A stretch of DNA of 64,000 nucleotides from Phascolarctos cinereus (Eukaryota > Chordata > Mammalia > Diprotodontia > Phascolarctidae). The stretch lies in assembly GCF_002099425.1 (NCBI RefSeq), contig NW_018344272.1, positions 591,001-655,000 on the forward strand, written 5' to 3'. A program made the translations under genes and the position numbers. The notes under the pieces are model-generated. The model saw only the letters and a list, made by a program, of their open reading frames with translations, was not told the DNA's origin and searched no databases. Below, one piece after another: positions 22,641 through 34,700 of the stretch (the first letter of the stretch is position 1; every line of letters begins with the position of its first letter).

Positions 22641-22984
22641 TTACCTTGCATCAACTGATACTATTGTCACTGTCACCTATTCCAACCTTGGTTTTTTCCT
22701 TTAAACTTGTTAAATTTTGTCTCTCATGTAATTACTTCAATGGAAAATATTACGATTTCTCAATTCCAGTTTTTTCTCTGTATTTCTTGTTGTCCTGAAG
22801 GGTAATCAAAATCCTTAAAGGTGAGAAACTGTGCTGTTTAAGTTTTTTCAGAGTCTCTTCTCCATCATCTTATAGAACCAGTATTTAAACTTACGTAACT
22901 AATATATAATGTGGCCTTTGGGTCTGCAGAATAAGATAGGCAACTTTCTGTGTATGTAGAACCTAATTTTCAATAATAAATTTC

Positions 22985-23180
22985 AATTCCTTTGTTTCAA
23001 TTAATCTAAAAGAATTTATTAAGCATCTACTTTGTGCCAGGCAATGTAATAATACACACTGAGGGATGTAAAGGCAAAAAAAAATAAAATGGTGCTTACA
23101 TTCTATCTGGGGAAACAATTTGTGTACAAAATGCAAAGTAAATGTCAAAAAGAGCACTCAAAGTAAATACAAAGAGACTT
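22985..23180 (-). mobile_element. L2 3' end
   Basis: aagaatttattaagcatcta, ctttgtgccaggcaatgta, ggtgcttacattctatctgg and caatttgtgtacaaaatg follow the reverse-complement L2 3'-end order. Confidence 0.65.
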
Positions 23181-24074
23181 AGTAAGGTTGGGGGTTTAAC
23201 TATAAGAATGCCTCCAAATAAGTCACCTTATTCAGACATAGTTATGCCAACTTTCCTAATCCAGACTGCACATAGAATTAAGTCTAAAACTTTGGATTAA
23301 GCTTTTCTTTTTTCACAAAGTCTTGCAAAATGTAGCAAGAGTAGAAATTTCTTAGAGGATAGAGGAGGGAGTCAGTCATTCAGTATAGTGATTGTCAGCA
23401 TGTATTACAGTTGGAGAAAGCATGCCTTGACAAGTGATAACAGTTATCGTCTGGGCCCAGAACCCAAAGTTATCTGATCTTTTGAGAAGGTTAAAAAGAG
23501 AGGGCTATTCCTTGTGTCAGTAGAAGGAGCAATACGAAGTTCTTATGATCAAAGCAAAGAGAACTGTCACAGCTTGTGCCACCATGAGTCTGCGCAAACC
23601 ACAGGGCAAGGAGAGCATGTAGATTCCCTACCTGACTGCAGATAGTCATCATGCCATAAACTTTGGTCCAAATAAGAATTTTTTTGTTATAACTCCTAAC
23701 ACAAATTTTTAGCTATGATACACCACCTCCCCCAAGAGAGTGAAGGGATCTCATCAGAAACCAAGACCCTGTAAAAACAGCAAATCAGAAAAAAGATCAA
23801 GGGTTGGATTTGAAGCCAATGTTGACATTCTTGTTGGTTCTGATACTAGATCTGGATGGGCTAGAATTTAGTGACAGATGATGAATAGAAACCCCAATAT
23901 ATGAGATAAACAACTACAGCCTGATGATTGTGTCCTTAACCTAATGCACAAGTTGTCAAGGCTCAAGAATTTTTATTTATATTGTCGTAAATATATACAC
24001 ATGTGTACATATGTACGTATCAATAGACACAGTATAATAATCTAGAGAATAAGGTGGAATATAAATAGCTATAG
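23181..24074. other. Unassigned DNA
   Basis: No gene or repeat family was recognised. Confidence 0.4.
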
Positions 24075-24340
24075 CTATAATGCTAGGTGGCATGGTGGAT
24101 GGAGCGCCACGCCTGGAGTCAGGAAAAACTGAGTTCAAATATGGCTTCAGATACTTATTAGCTGTGTGACCCTGGGTAACTCACATAATCCTGTTTACCT
24201 CAGTTTCTTCATTTGTAAAAAAAAAAATGACCTGAAGAAAAAAATAGCAAATCACTCCAGTATGTTTGCCAAGAAAACTCCAAATGTGGTCATAAAGAGT
24301 CAGATATAATTGAAATAACTGAACAGCAACAATATATAGC
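24075..24340 (+). mobile_element. Mar1-like CORE-SINE with complete head
   Basis: tRNA-like head gctaggtggcatggtggat, then gcctggagtcagg, gctgtgtgaccctgggtaac, an internal A run, aaatagcaaatcactccagt and the RTE-type tail (agaaaactccaaatgtggt, then attgaaataactgaac). tatagctat on both sides suggests the target duplication. Confidence 0.82.
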
Positions 24341-24360
24341 TATCTACTTGAGCTATTTTA

Positions 24361-24627
24361 TACACACACACACACATATGTATGTATATATATATATATA
24401 TATATACACATATATATATGTCTATGCATGGGTTTTCTCTCTCTTTCTCTGTCTTTCTCTTTATATATAGATTATATACACATATGTATATATACATATA
24501 TTAGATACTCTATATATAGTAGTCTACATACAGTATAGGATAGTATAGATAGGTATATATCTGTGTACCTGTGTATTGGCTACCTATGTTATAGCACACA
24601 TAGGTATATGGTATATGTATGTGGGTA

Positions 24628-24692
<65 letters not shown>

Positions 24693-24840
24693 TTGTAGTA
24701 TAGATTCCATGTGTAATAGCTATCTATATTATATTTTATTCCCTAGATAATTTATATACATTTAAACCTTATTATTATTTATATTTATATTATACACATT
24801 CACACATGCATACATATATATGACAACGTACATACATACA
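24361..24840. repeat. Cluster of AT/CA microsatellites
   Basis: (CA)n(TA)n at 24361-24420, a (TC)-rich stretch at 24435-24462, (GT)9 then (AT)21 at 24627-24686, and AT-rich spacers with recurring tatgtatata units. Minus-strand open frames here are low-complexity only. Confidence 0.92.
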
Positions 24841-25524
24841 ATTTACTTCATTTTGTTCTTTTCAGATGAACTGAAACCTTTAGAAGCATACAATATTATA
24901 GTGTCAGAACTTTTGTTAACTAAACACAAAACTTGACACACAACTAACTCAAAATGGCCTAGATGGATGTTTACTAGGAGGATGTAAAGCACTGAAGTTT
25001 TAACTGTGTTGGTCTACATTCAAGGAGTTTTCTAAAGATGTTGTTTGCTTTCTAATGTATCATCATGAAACCTTAGAAGGGGTTTGAAGTCCAGAAGAAG
25101 TTTTGTTACTGAGCATGTTGTAAGAATGATGATAAAAGTTTAGCTAGGATTTATTGTGTATTGCTTCAAGTAGTCTTATCTTTTTCTTTGCTCTCCTTAT
25201 GAAAGTCTATTCATGAAGGAAAGGGAAGTGACATGTGTGTGAATCATTGCAGCTTTATCAAAGCCCTATGAAGCAAAGCTATAGTTTTTTATTTCCTACA
25301 TAGCAGGAATACTAAATTATACTAAGAATAAGACCTATAATGACTTCAATAATCCTAGGTATATTCTAGGTTTCTCTATAGGTTATAAGAGAGAGATTTA
25401 TATTGAGCAGTATCAGAAATGTCTTTTTTTTTTAGATTTTACTGATTGTTAATATATAAGATAATAAGGCTTTGTTTTCCTGGATTTGACCTGATTTAAA
25501 CAAAAGTCCTAAATGTAATCTCAT
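24841..25524. other. Unassigned DNA
   Basis: No gene or repeat family was recognised. Confidence 0.4.
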
Positions 25525-25735
25525 ATCATGCAATTCAGTAAGAGTAGTTTAATGAAAATAACACTGTACTAGGATTCAAGAGACCCCTTCTAGCCCTGGA
25601 TATGCCAATTAACTAGCTATGCAACTTGGAATCATCTTTTTGCTTCTAGGGGCCTCAGATTCTACTTCTATAAAATAAAGAAGTTGGACTAGATAATCTC
25701 CACGGCCCCTTTTGGCTCAGAAATTCTGTTTTTGC
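25525..25735 (+). mobile_element. CORE-type SINE, diverged
   Basis: A worn head (aacactgtactaggattcaa) is followed by cctcagattctacttctata and the subgroup ending gttggactagataatctcc. It has the same 3' design as the copies at 16435 and 49926. Confidence 0.62.
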
Positions 25736-26355
25736 TACCAGAGGTAAAGTCAAGGCAAGCTATGATTAGAAGGAAATTAAATGTAGAGGAAGATCAAGGA
25801 GAACACAGGTTTCAACACTGCCATTCACAGCAGTTCACAGTGACATATGGTAGGTAGAAGTTAAATTACTACTCTGGAGAAAGACATTGCCAATGTGAAT
25901 ATCAGAGAAAAAGGAGGAAAATCACTTACATTGACTATTTAATGCTGTAGGTGACTTCTCAAAGAAAATAATAGTGCTCTGCACCCTATGAGAACACTGT
26001 GAAAGTTGATGATAGGATGTGCCAGGAACATCCCATTGACTGTGTCTACACACAGACAGATAAGACTGATCGTAGCCCTACAAATACAATCCATGTGGGT
26101 TGACTCTGTCGGTTGTCATAATCAGTGTCAGCTATTGCAGGATTCTGACCATGTGGTGATCCTATCATATTGGGTCTGTATTGACCTATGGACCAGTAGG
26201 AGCCAACCATAGAACTGAAACTTATCAGTTGTCATGAGTGTTATTAACTAAGCCTTAGCAGTGTTATCATATCCAAAGAATTGATAATAGTCCGCATATG
26301 TTACCAATGAATTTGCTCATCAGCCATCAGACGAAAGTTAAAAGGTGGGGGGTTG
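25736..26355. other. Unassigned DNA
   Basis: No gene was recognised. A 10-bp inverted pair (atgataggat at 26009, atcctatcat at 26159) is too short to call a structure. Confidence 0.4.
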
Positions 26356-26679
26356 CCTTTTAAGTTTTTTTATTCTATTCTATTTTATTTTAAGTCCCAA
26401 ATTTTATCCCTTCTCTTCCCCTCCTCCAACCATTGAGAAGACAAAAAAAAGTAAAAGCCATTACAAATATGTATAGACATGCAAAACAATTCTAAGGAAA
26501 AAAAGAAAGAAAAAGAAAAAATATATATATATTCCAATCTATACTCTGAGACTATCAGTTCTCTTTCTGGGGGCAGATTACATGTTTCATCATGAGTCCT
26601 TTGGAATTATGGTTGGTCATTGTGTTGATCAGAGTTAGTAAGTCTTTCAAAGTTGATTTTCGTTGCAATATTATTGTTG

Positions 26680-26728
<49 letters not shown>

Positions 26729-26860
26729 TGTGTGTTCTATTTTCCTGGTTCTCACTTCACTTTGCATCATTTCATATAAGTCTACAGGTTTTTTTTTCTG
26801 AAAGCATGCTCTTCATTTCTTACAGCATAATAATATTCTATCACTTTCATATACTACAAA
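26356..26860 (-). mobile_element. L1 3'-UTR fragment containing a (TG)n tract
   Basis: Reverse-complement L1 tail: tctgggggcagattacatg, catcatgagtcctttggaat, ttcctggttctcacttcact and agcataataatattctatc. A (TG)n run of about 55 bp (26681-26735) sits where other L1 copies show the short 'gctgttactgtgtacaatg' type segment, so it expanded in place. Confidence 0.8.
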
Positions 26861-27964
26861 GGGCAGTTTTTTTCAAGGATGAGTGCTATTGGAGAAGCTG
26901 ATAAATAGTCCAAGTACAATATATATCACAAGTTTCAGCTCCCCTCCTCCCAGGCCACCCAGAGTGTTGACACAAAGCAAGTGCTTTTTGTGTTAATGTT
27001 AGTCTTCCCAAACCTTGACAAAAAGCCAAAGTGCTTTATAAAATTTTTCCTTTATTTTTCTTCTTTCATACAAGTGTCCAGAACCCATTAAAGATAGTCC
27101 TTCCATTATACTGTCATCCCCCCTCCTCACACTAAAACTGGCCCAGGGGCCAAAGCCACCAAAAAAGGTATCATTCTTACTTTACATCCCAGGAAATTTC
27201 AAACAAATGACTCCTAAGGTTAAATTCATATCCTTGATAGAAATAAAGGTCTCCTGTCTCCCCAGTTACAGTGATAATTTTGCTACTTTGTTTCAGGGCA
27301 GATTTTACTCAAAATTAACTCTGGTATTATTTGTGTATCTAAGTTATTTGATGCTTGTAGTTATATTTTTGGCAGTTGTAGAACAATTACTTTCTAAGAA
27401 AATTGCTATAGCTTTCATTTAAATCAATTCTTAGATTCAGAAAGTTGCATTTTTTCTATTATATTTCCAATGAACTAAAACAACAGTCTAACTTAAGGGC
27501 TCTACCAAGATGTGCATTTTATGAAAAATAATGGATATGAAGAATTACATTCATTCAGTTAAAATAAAATCTAAATGTGTTGCTGAAATGACCTTTGTTT
27601 GCTTTTTTTAAATAAGGCATTAAATGCAGAATAGAGCCTGTATTTATAGTTGGCCATCAGACTATAAAAGTTGTTTTTAAAGCTGTAAGCAACTATATCT
27701 TCTCTTAGTGTCTCAATAATGCAAGAGTTCAGAGGAGGGGCGTGCATTACAGAAGAATGTCCCATTAAGTCTATATGCTTCCAGATTTAAGAGGATATCA
27801 ATTCTTATTAGAATAACCCAGCAATCATTTCCAGTCACATATGAGGCTCTGCCACTACAATCTAACTAAGCTATTATGTTTATCAGAAAAACAACTTTCA
27901 CCGAGAATCAAGCATTCCTTGGGAAACTTTCCACAGCCATTCCAGAAGTTCATAACTTTATGTT
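26861..27964. other. Repeat-poor DNA
   Basis: No transposon remnant was recognised, especially in 27420-27800. Short frames only. It may include conserved non-coding sequence, but this cannot be shown here. Confidence 0.4.
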
Positions 27965-28535
27965 TAGATGACTACAATGACGTCCTAGCTAAGGTCCCTC
28001 TCTGCCTTTAGCATGACACAAAGCAGTAGACTAATCTTCCTCAAATTTCATTTCTATCGCCTCAAACCCAAGCTCTGTACTCTAATTTATTTCACTCTTA
28101 TACATCAAACTTAATCTAAATTCTTCAATTTCTCATTAGAAGGACTCCATCTGTTTCTCCAGTTTCATCTGTCTGAAGTCCCCCAAACAGCAACTTCCCT
28201 CTAACCAAAGCAATTATTTTGGGATCCTACATACCACTTGCTTATTCATGTTTCTGGACATATGCATTCTCCTCCATTCAGGATGCCCTTCCTTTCAAAC
28301 TCTTAACCCATCATCTTCAAGATTAGGATAAAAACACTTCCTCCAGGCTACCTTACCCACTCATTTTACACTTATTAGTGTATTGTTTCATAAGTGTTCA
28401 TGCCTTATTTCATGTATGTGTTTGGCCAACAGATTATATTATAAATCCAACTTATTATATGTTCCTGATTGTCTAAAAAGAGCAATTCTACATGTGGTTG
28501 GAGCTCAGTAGTTTACTGTCTACTGTCTGACTGAC
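27965..28535 (+). mobile_element. L2 LINE, ORF2 end and 3' UTR
   Basis: Plus-strand L2 order, heavily decayed: tcctagctaaggtccctctc, a 'cttcctcaaatttc' block, cattcaggatgcccttcc, acttcctccaggctacct and the end ctcagtagtttactgtctac followed by tgactgac. Confidence 0.58.
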
Positions 28536-29384
28536 AAGAATGTATCTTCTTATATGAACGTATTAAGCATATTAGCAATCCATCAATGTTTTGATTTGAG
28601 AATCTAGACTAATGTATATATAATGTATCTAAGAAGTTATGTACCTTATGCCTTAGAATGAATTGCTACTCCCATTTTTAAAAGTTAAAATATAACATAA
28701 AAATAGCATATGACAAGGCTGTCCATCTGGAATTAGCGTACTGTGCATTGCAAGTGAGAAGGCACTAAATCCTGAAAGGGACTCAAAATTGGATAGACCA
28801 GTGAAGTGTTTTGCCAACAGGAAAGGGAGATGATTGCTTTTCTCATGCTGTGCCATGTTGCCAAGGATAGGAATACAGCTGTTGTGTGAGATTTATACTC
28901 ATTTCACTTAACTATAAAATATAACATGCATCATTTTCTTTAATTAGTCAGATTAGCTAGGTAGGTGTAGGTGATGGACTGAGGTCTGAACATAATGAAA
29001 ATAAGTTACTGTGATATGTGAAAAGAAAATATTTTCACAATTAATAAGGAGGAAAAGTGTGTATGTTTTAAAAAATAGAGCCTGTCACTGCAACAGGATA
29101 ATTAGCATTTTTAAAATCTCTTTGGTTAGCCAAGACTTGGAATGGTCAATTAGAGAGAAAATGAAATTTGTAGGAATCTATACCATGTTGTTTATAAAAG
29201 TCCTAATCAGATAACAATTTGAGTCCCTTTTAGTGAGTGGCTTCATGCATTTAACATACCTCTTTTCTCAAAACTCTGAAATGGCTTTCAGTTCCCTGAA
29301 TCACCAGATCAGAATTCCTGACAAAGTTCCCAAGTACTCCTGCTACTTTTTCTGTGTAATCTAATGCCCCTGATCTAATAATAA
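28536..29384. other. Unassigned DNA
   Basis: No gene was recognised. A faint L2-like block (gaaatggctttcagttccc, caccagatcagaattcc) lies near 29278-29320. Confidence 0.4.
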
Positions 29385-29590
29385 AGATAGTCAACACTTA
29401 AATAGTACTTTAAAGTTTAGAAAGCACTTCATATACATTATGAACATTATGGCCCACAACAATCCTATGAGATAGGTAAGACAAAGTATTGTCCTTTCCA
29501 TTTTATAGATGATGAACAGAGAATCAGAAAGAAGAGACCTGCCCATGGTCACACAACTAAGTAGTAAAGCTCTTTCCACTTTATTCCCCT
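29385..29590 (-). mobile_element. MIR SINE
   Basis: Reverse-complement MIR: aagcacttcatatacatta, cacaacaatcctatgagata, ccattttatagatgatgaa, cctgcccatggtcacaca. Confidence 0.8.
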
Positions 29591-30670
29591 AGCTCTCTTC
29601 TGAGAGTTATAACTAGGGCAGGGCATGTGAGGTTTTAACTAAGGGCACCAAAATTTAGAGAATGAAAAACATTTTAAATATACTTTTTAAGGATCATGCC
29701 ATTTAAAAACTTGCTATAATTACATTTTGACAACATTATCGGAAGTGTGAAAATTAGACGATATAGCTATGAGATGGTGTACCTCTCTTTCTCTCTCTCT
29801 ATCCCTGTTATAGGTACACTCTAAGCAAGATCTCCAAGTTGTCGGCCTCCACAGCAGTGGCTTAGTGATGTCTTTATATCCCCACCCCCTTTCAAAAGGT
29901 TGTACCTGGAGTCTTTCTCTCAGAGTGGATTTGAGGACACATTTAATGTTGCTTGCCCCGGGCACCATACTTGTTGGTTTTGTCTTCATAACCAGCAGTG
30001 AACTTCCACCTTTCCTCTAGACTCTAAAAGAAATATTTCTTCAGCTGCTCATACTCCTCTGACATCTGTTTCTAAGTTTTTTCTCATGTTCCATATTCTG
30101 GGATTGATATACCTTTTTGCATAATGCCACAGCCTTCCAATTCTGGAATGTTTTAATTTCCCACCTTTCAGGTTCCTGAAGCCTTTGCTAGTCCATGTTA
30201 ATGTCACCATCTCACACAAGTGTTTCTTATGGATAACCAGATATATTTAGTAGTTCCGTTAATTTGTGTGCATATGCAAGTTATATACACAAAGCTGTAA
30301 ATATGATTTCTTATACCATAAATTCAGTTCTGGGTATGGAGATATGCTGCCCACTCTCCAGCAGAAAGTGTCATGATTGATTACAAATATCATGCCACTT
30401 AATTCCTCAAACATTGGGGAAAGAACTAGATGTGGCAATAGCACTATACGTCTCCAACAAGATAGGAAGCCTCTGTACCAGCACTCAAACAGGTATATAT
30501 AAGATATATCTTATCTTCCTGGGACAGACTGTCCTCTGCACAGCCACACCTCTGTCCAGCTGAACTTATCTTGGACCCAAAAATAAGAGTGTGGCACTGT
30601 AAGGACATCAGTAGCATTCTATTCCTGCTAAATGAAGAAGCCACCAGGCATGCCCAAATCCCAAGTCCCT
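29591..30670. other. Unassigned DNA
   Basis: No repeat family was recognised. Minus-strand frames of 61-89 codons (29720-29989, 30259-30444, 30444-30677) have no recognisable domain. Confidence 0.35.
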
Positions 30671-31115
30671 GTGACACCTAGGTGAAGTGAAGCCTCAAGT
30701 AACAAATAAAAGCTCAGGTTTTTTTGATGGAGTAGAGTTAGTATACTGACTAGCAGCTGATTCCCCAGGTGTCTCTCAGCACCACCATGCAATAACCCTC
30801 AATATGAATCAATACCAATCCCCAACTCTCCGTTCCCTCCTCCCACCAATTCCTGGTACTGCTTGACCCAGATAAGAACCCTATAAATGCCCACCTAACT
30901 TTACTGATTTGGGCACCCTATTATACTCTGGACCCTCAGCAGACCTGCTCCCATCACCACTGACTGTCCTCCTATTTCCCCTCAAAAAATCTGACTTGCT
31001 TTACTTTCTGCTAACTCTGTCTTTTTGTACTTCCATCCTTCCTGGCACTTTGGAATACAAAGCTTAGTCAGAGAATATTGGCCCTAGAAAATAAGCCCCA
31101 CAATGACAGAACCAT
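30671..31115 (+). mobile_element. Possible solo LTR fossil (weak)
   Basis: The composition resembles an LTR U3-R: a pyrimidine-rich stretch, a TATA-like ccctataaatgccc near 30878, a gggcaccctatt block about 40 bp downstream, and a C-rich 5'-leader-like end. No matching second LTR, internal region or target duplication was found. Speculative. Confidence 0.25.
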
Positions 31116-34100
31116 AAAGGTGTCAGCCCAAGGCTAGGCAGGGTAATGAGAGCGGTGGTACTGTGCACTGCAGGTTGGAAGAACACCATTAGGTGTAGGA
31201 CTAGCAGGTAAGAGGACTTCCATAGAGAGGAAGTATCCCATTCCTCTAAAAATGCTGGGGCTTGACCTAGTTAAGGTTCTCTGTGTCTTCACATAGATGC
31301 TCATCTTCATTAAGGGCATTTCTCTTCCTCTTTAGGTCATAAATCCATTGAGAGCAAGTAATGACTGACTGTGTAGTACCAATACTAAATCCACCAGTTA
31401 CTATTCAAAGCAGCAAATTACATAAAGAGATCAATCACAAGGGTGATGACTATGATTAAAATAAACTTAGATCATCTTACCCTCCTCTTTTTTTATTCTT
31501 TTCCTATGTGATTTATCAAAGTTAATTAGGGAAACTTCTAAGACAGATGCTTTCATCATATTAATCTAGGCTTTATGAAGAAAGAGGTGTCTGAAGAATA
31601 GGAGAGAAGCAAGAAGGTAGAAATATGCATTAAAATAGAGAATATTATGACTACTTTAAGTGGCTCTATTTTGCATTTCTTAATGGATCATCTGCTAGAC
31701 AGAAAAAGAGAACGTTCACACTTGGACTACTTGTTCATAATTGTCTCCTTGAAGTGAAAATGACCTCCTTGACATCAAATTCAAAGGAGATAATTTAGCT
31801 AGTTATGAATTCACTTAGGATTCAGCTGGGTCAGTAGCATCATCTTCATTTATGAAGGGCAGCACATTAAATTTTACAACAAGTAGGGCAATGGTCCAGG
31901 AAATATTCAACCACTTCCTCCTAGCAAGAAATATAACCTTTGCTCCTCTATTTCTTTTTCTAGGGGCAAACACAGGTACAGCCTTTGAGTTCTCTTGTTT
32001 TCTAAATCTATGTTATTTTTCTTTTTTAAAAGAAATCTCATTCATCTTGTTAGTTTGGGCGGGATGAATACAGCAACATTTCTGAACTTCTCAGGAGTAA
32101 AAAAGAAATGTTATTATGGAAGAAAAATACTACCACTCTGTCTATTTCTATATTGAAACTCTTGCTCCCTTTGATTCTCAGCTATTTTTTATATAAACTT
32201 GTCCAGTTTTCAGAAGTCACACTAAATGCTATAGGCAAAATACTACTTTTGAGTTCATTATAGGCTCCCATTATAGGCTCCTTTTGTTTAGCCTGAGAGT
32301 TGTGCATGATTACGCAAGGTCAAAAATCATCCCACAAGCAGCAATACTTTTTTAAATAGTAGTGTTTAGGGCTACTATACTAGAATATTGGAGTATAATT
32401 TTTCACGAGGGTCATACAAAATCACTATGGATAGCAATATGACTGAGTGGGGAATAAGGGATGTACCACATATGGCTTACAAATTGCTTCATCGGTTTCT
32501 TCACGTTTGCAAAAATGAAGAACAGCAATTCTGATTGGCTCAACAAGTTTAAGCAATTACCTTGCAGATGCAGTAACAGTGAAGAAAGTTCAGTTCAATT
32601 TCTGCAAGCACTAGGCCAAATGAGAACTGCAAGCAAAGCAATGAGCAGTGATTTTTTTTTCCAGTTCTTAATGCTTGAGGCAAGGGATTCAATCCTAAGA
32701 GCCGTGCTACTGAGAAAAGGGAAGAATACGGAGCAACGGGTAGTGATTTCAGTGAGCGCTGCTATAGGCAATGGTGGAAAGGAAATAACATAAATAAGGA
32801 GGAAGAAATAGAAAGGGAGGAGGGACTGGGGTAATCAAAAATAAGTAAGGCTATCATTACAGAATATTTTTAAAAAACAAATCAAAGAAAAACACTTGAT
32901 CTTTTCAGACAAAAATGCATTTTAAAAGACACTCATCAGGTCTTTGGAGTTACAGAAGCATTAATAATGTACTTGGGGATATTTAAGTCATTGTTACCAG
33001 TTTGCTGATATAGCTGTTTTTAGCTTCCACATGGCTTTTGAGTTTGTAACAATCTTCCATTTAAAACCTGTCCGCCCTACTGACACTCTCTGATCACATT
33101 GCTTACTCAGACCAGGTGTTTCATGAAACTGGCTTTAAGTGCCAATAATGAAGCACCTCAGAGGTTCCATGTCTCAGCACAGATGCATGTTATTTTTAAG
33201 CCTGGAGTCTCTGGTGTGCTCAAATTTAGACTTTTTAAGCAAAGAGCAAATAGTTTTCTTGTGTAATGTTAATGCATTTCTCTTCTTTAGAAAATCTGGA
33301 GGCTTCTTATGTTCGAAATAGATGTTATTTTCCTTGCATTATGGCACCTTAGGTAAGATCTGTGAGGCAGAGAAGCTTTTATTCTCATTATGCTATATGT
33401 GGAAGTACTGAGAAATATGAAATCCTTCACTGGTGCAGCCTGAAAGATTTTATTTCGTCTGGAGGGGAAATGGGCCAAAGTGGCTGCATGTAATTCAAGT
33501 AATTGGCAAACAGCTGTACTCTAAGAAGGCTTTTGTTGTAATTTTATTTTATACCTTTAAGGGGAGCAAGTGAGATGTGATTCTACCTACCCCTAAAGGC
33601 CAAGGGATTTTGAACATTATAAAATCCTTAAGGAAGATGAGGGACTGAAATGTCAGGAGACTTTTTAGAATTATTATGTCCTCAAGAAAATACCTATTGC
33701 TCAGCTGAGCTAGAAATCTTGCCATATGACACAGTCTGTTAGTGACTAGAAAACTGAAAATTCTCTTACTTTAAAGCTAGATGCTTCTCTGTCTGGGAAG
33801 CCACTGAATTATTGCTGAGTTTCATAAGTGCAGATGATAAAGGCTTTAAATAACCACCTCAGCCCAAATCACCCAGTCTTTGATGGGCACAGATGGCTTT
33901 ATAATGTAGTAACTCTACTGAGGAATGGCCCTAGTCAACACTTTAGAGGATGCAAAGCAGTTCTTTGGCATCTTTCTCCCCACCCCACAATGGTGCTCCT
34001 GACACTCCAAAAACCTACTTTGTTTTGAGTTTCATAGGCCCTTCAACTCAGATTTCTGTTAACTTAGAAATGGTATAAGGCAAAAGCAGTTTGTACCCTA

Positions 34101-34700
34101 TGTACCCTGTGTAACCCTGTGTACACAGTCTGTGTAACAAAGGGTACTAGGTTAATAAGGGAATGTTGAAGATTAAAGAATCTTTAAGATGCAAAGAAAT
34201 TAATCTACAGTGTAACTTTAGATGCCATGAATGGGTAGTGGGAAAGGTATTTTTTACAGGGGACCTTACCTAATACCCCTCATATTATAAAACATGTAAA
34301 ACTACCTATTTTTTAAGTCCAGCTCCATTTTCCAAGTACAATTGAGGAAGAAGTCAGAGTTGCTTATAGAACCAAATTATTCTTTTCTACCATCATATCC
34401 TAGAATGATCTAATTAGTTGTATCTTTTATTTTACCTATTTCTACTTCTTTTCCTTGGTCTTGTAACATATATAAGAACAGTAGTGAAAGGAAAAAAAAA
34501 AGAATGATGAGGAAAATTTAAAAGACAGCAGAAAATTGGTATTGAAACAATGAAAGGGAATGAATAGGTGAGCTCCATGGTCAAGAACCAATGGTTGGAG
34601 TTCATCCTCCTTGCTGAGTCCATTTCTAGGTTTCATTTCTCCAGACCTCTCATGATATAAACTCTAATATATAGTCTTCTGAGCTTCTGTCTCATTATCA
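31116..34700. other. Long stretch with no recognised repeat or gene
   Basis: About 3.6 kb in which I recognise neither SINE nor LINE remnants. The longest frame (32461-32793, plus, 110 codons) has no recognisable domain. The low repeat content compared with the flanks makes 32880-33560 a candidate for constrained non-coding DNA. Confidence 0.4.

Noticed and set aside
26009-26168. 10-bp inverted pair 150 bp apart
   Set aside because: This length is expected by chance; no supporting element structure.
29720-29989. 89-codon minus-strand frame
   Set aside because: It includes a low-complexity Arg-Glu run from a TC-rich tract and no recognisable domain.
32461-32793. 110-codon plus-strand frame
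   Set aside because: No recognised motif, helix or signal peptide; kept only as unassigned DNA.
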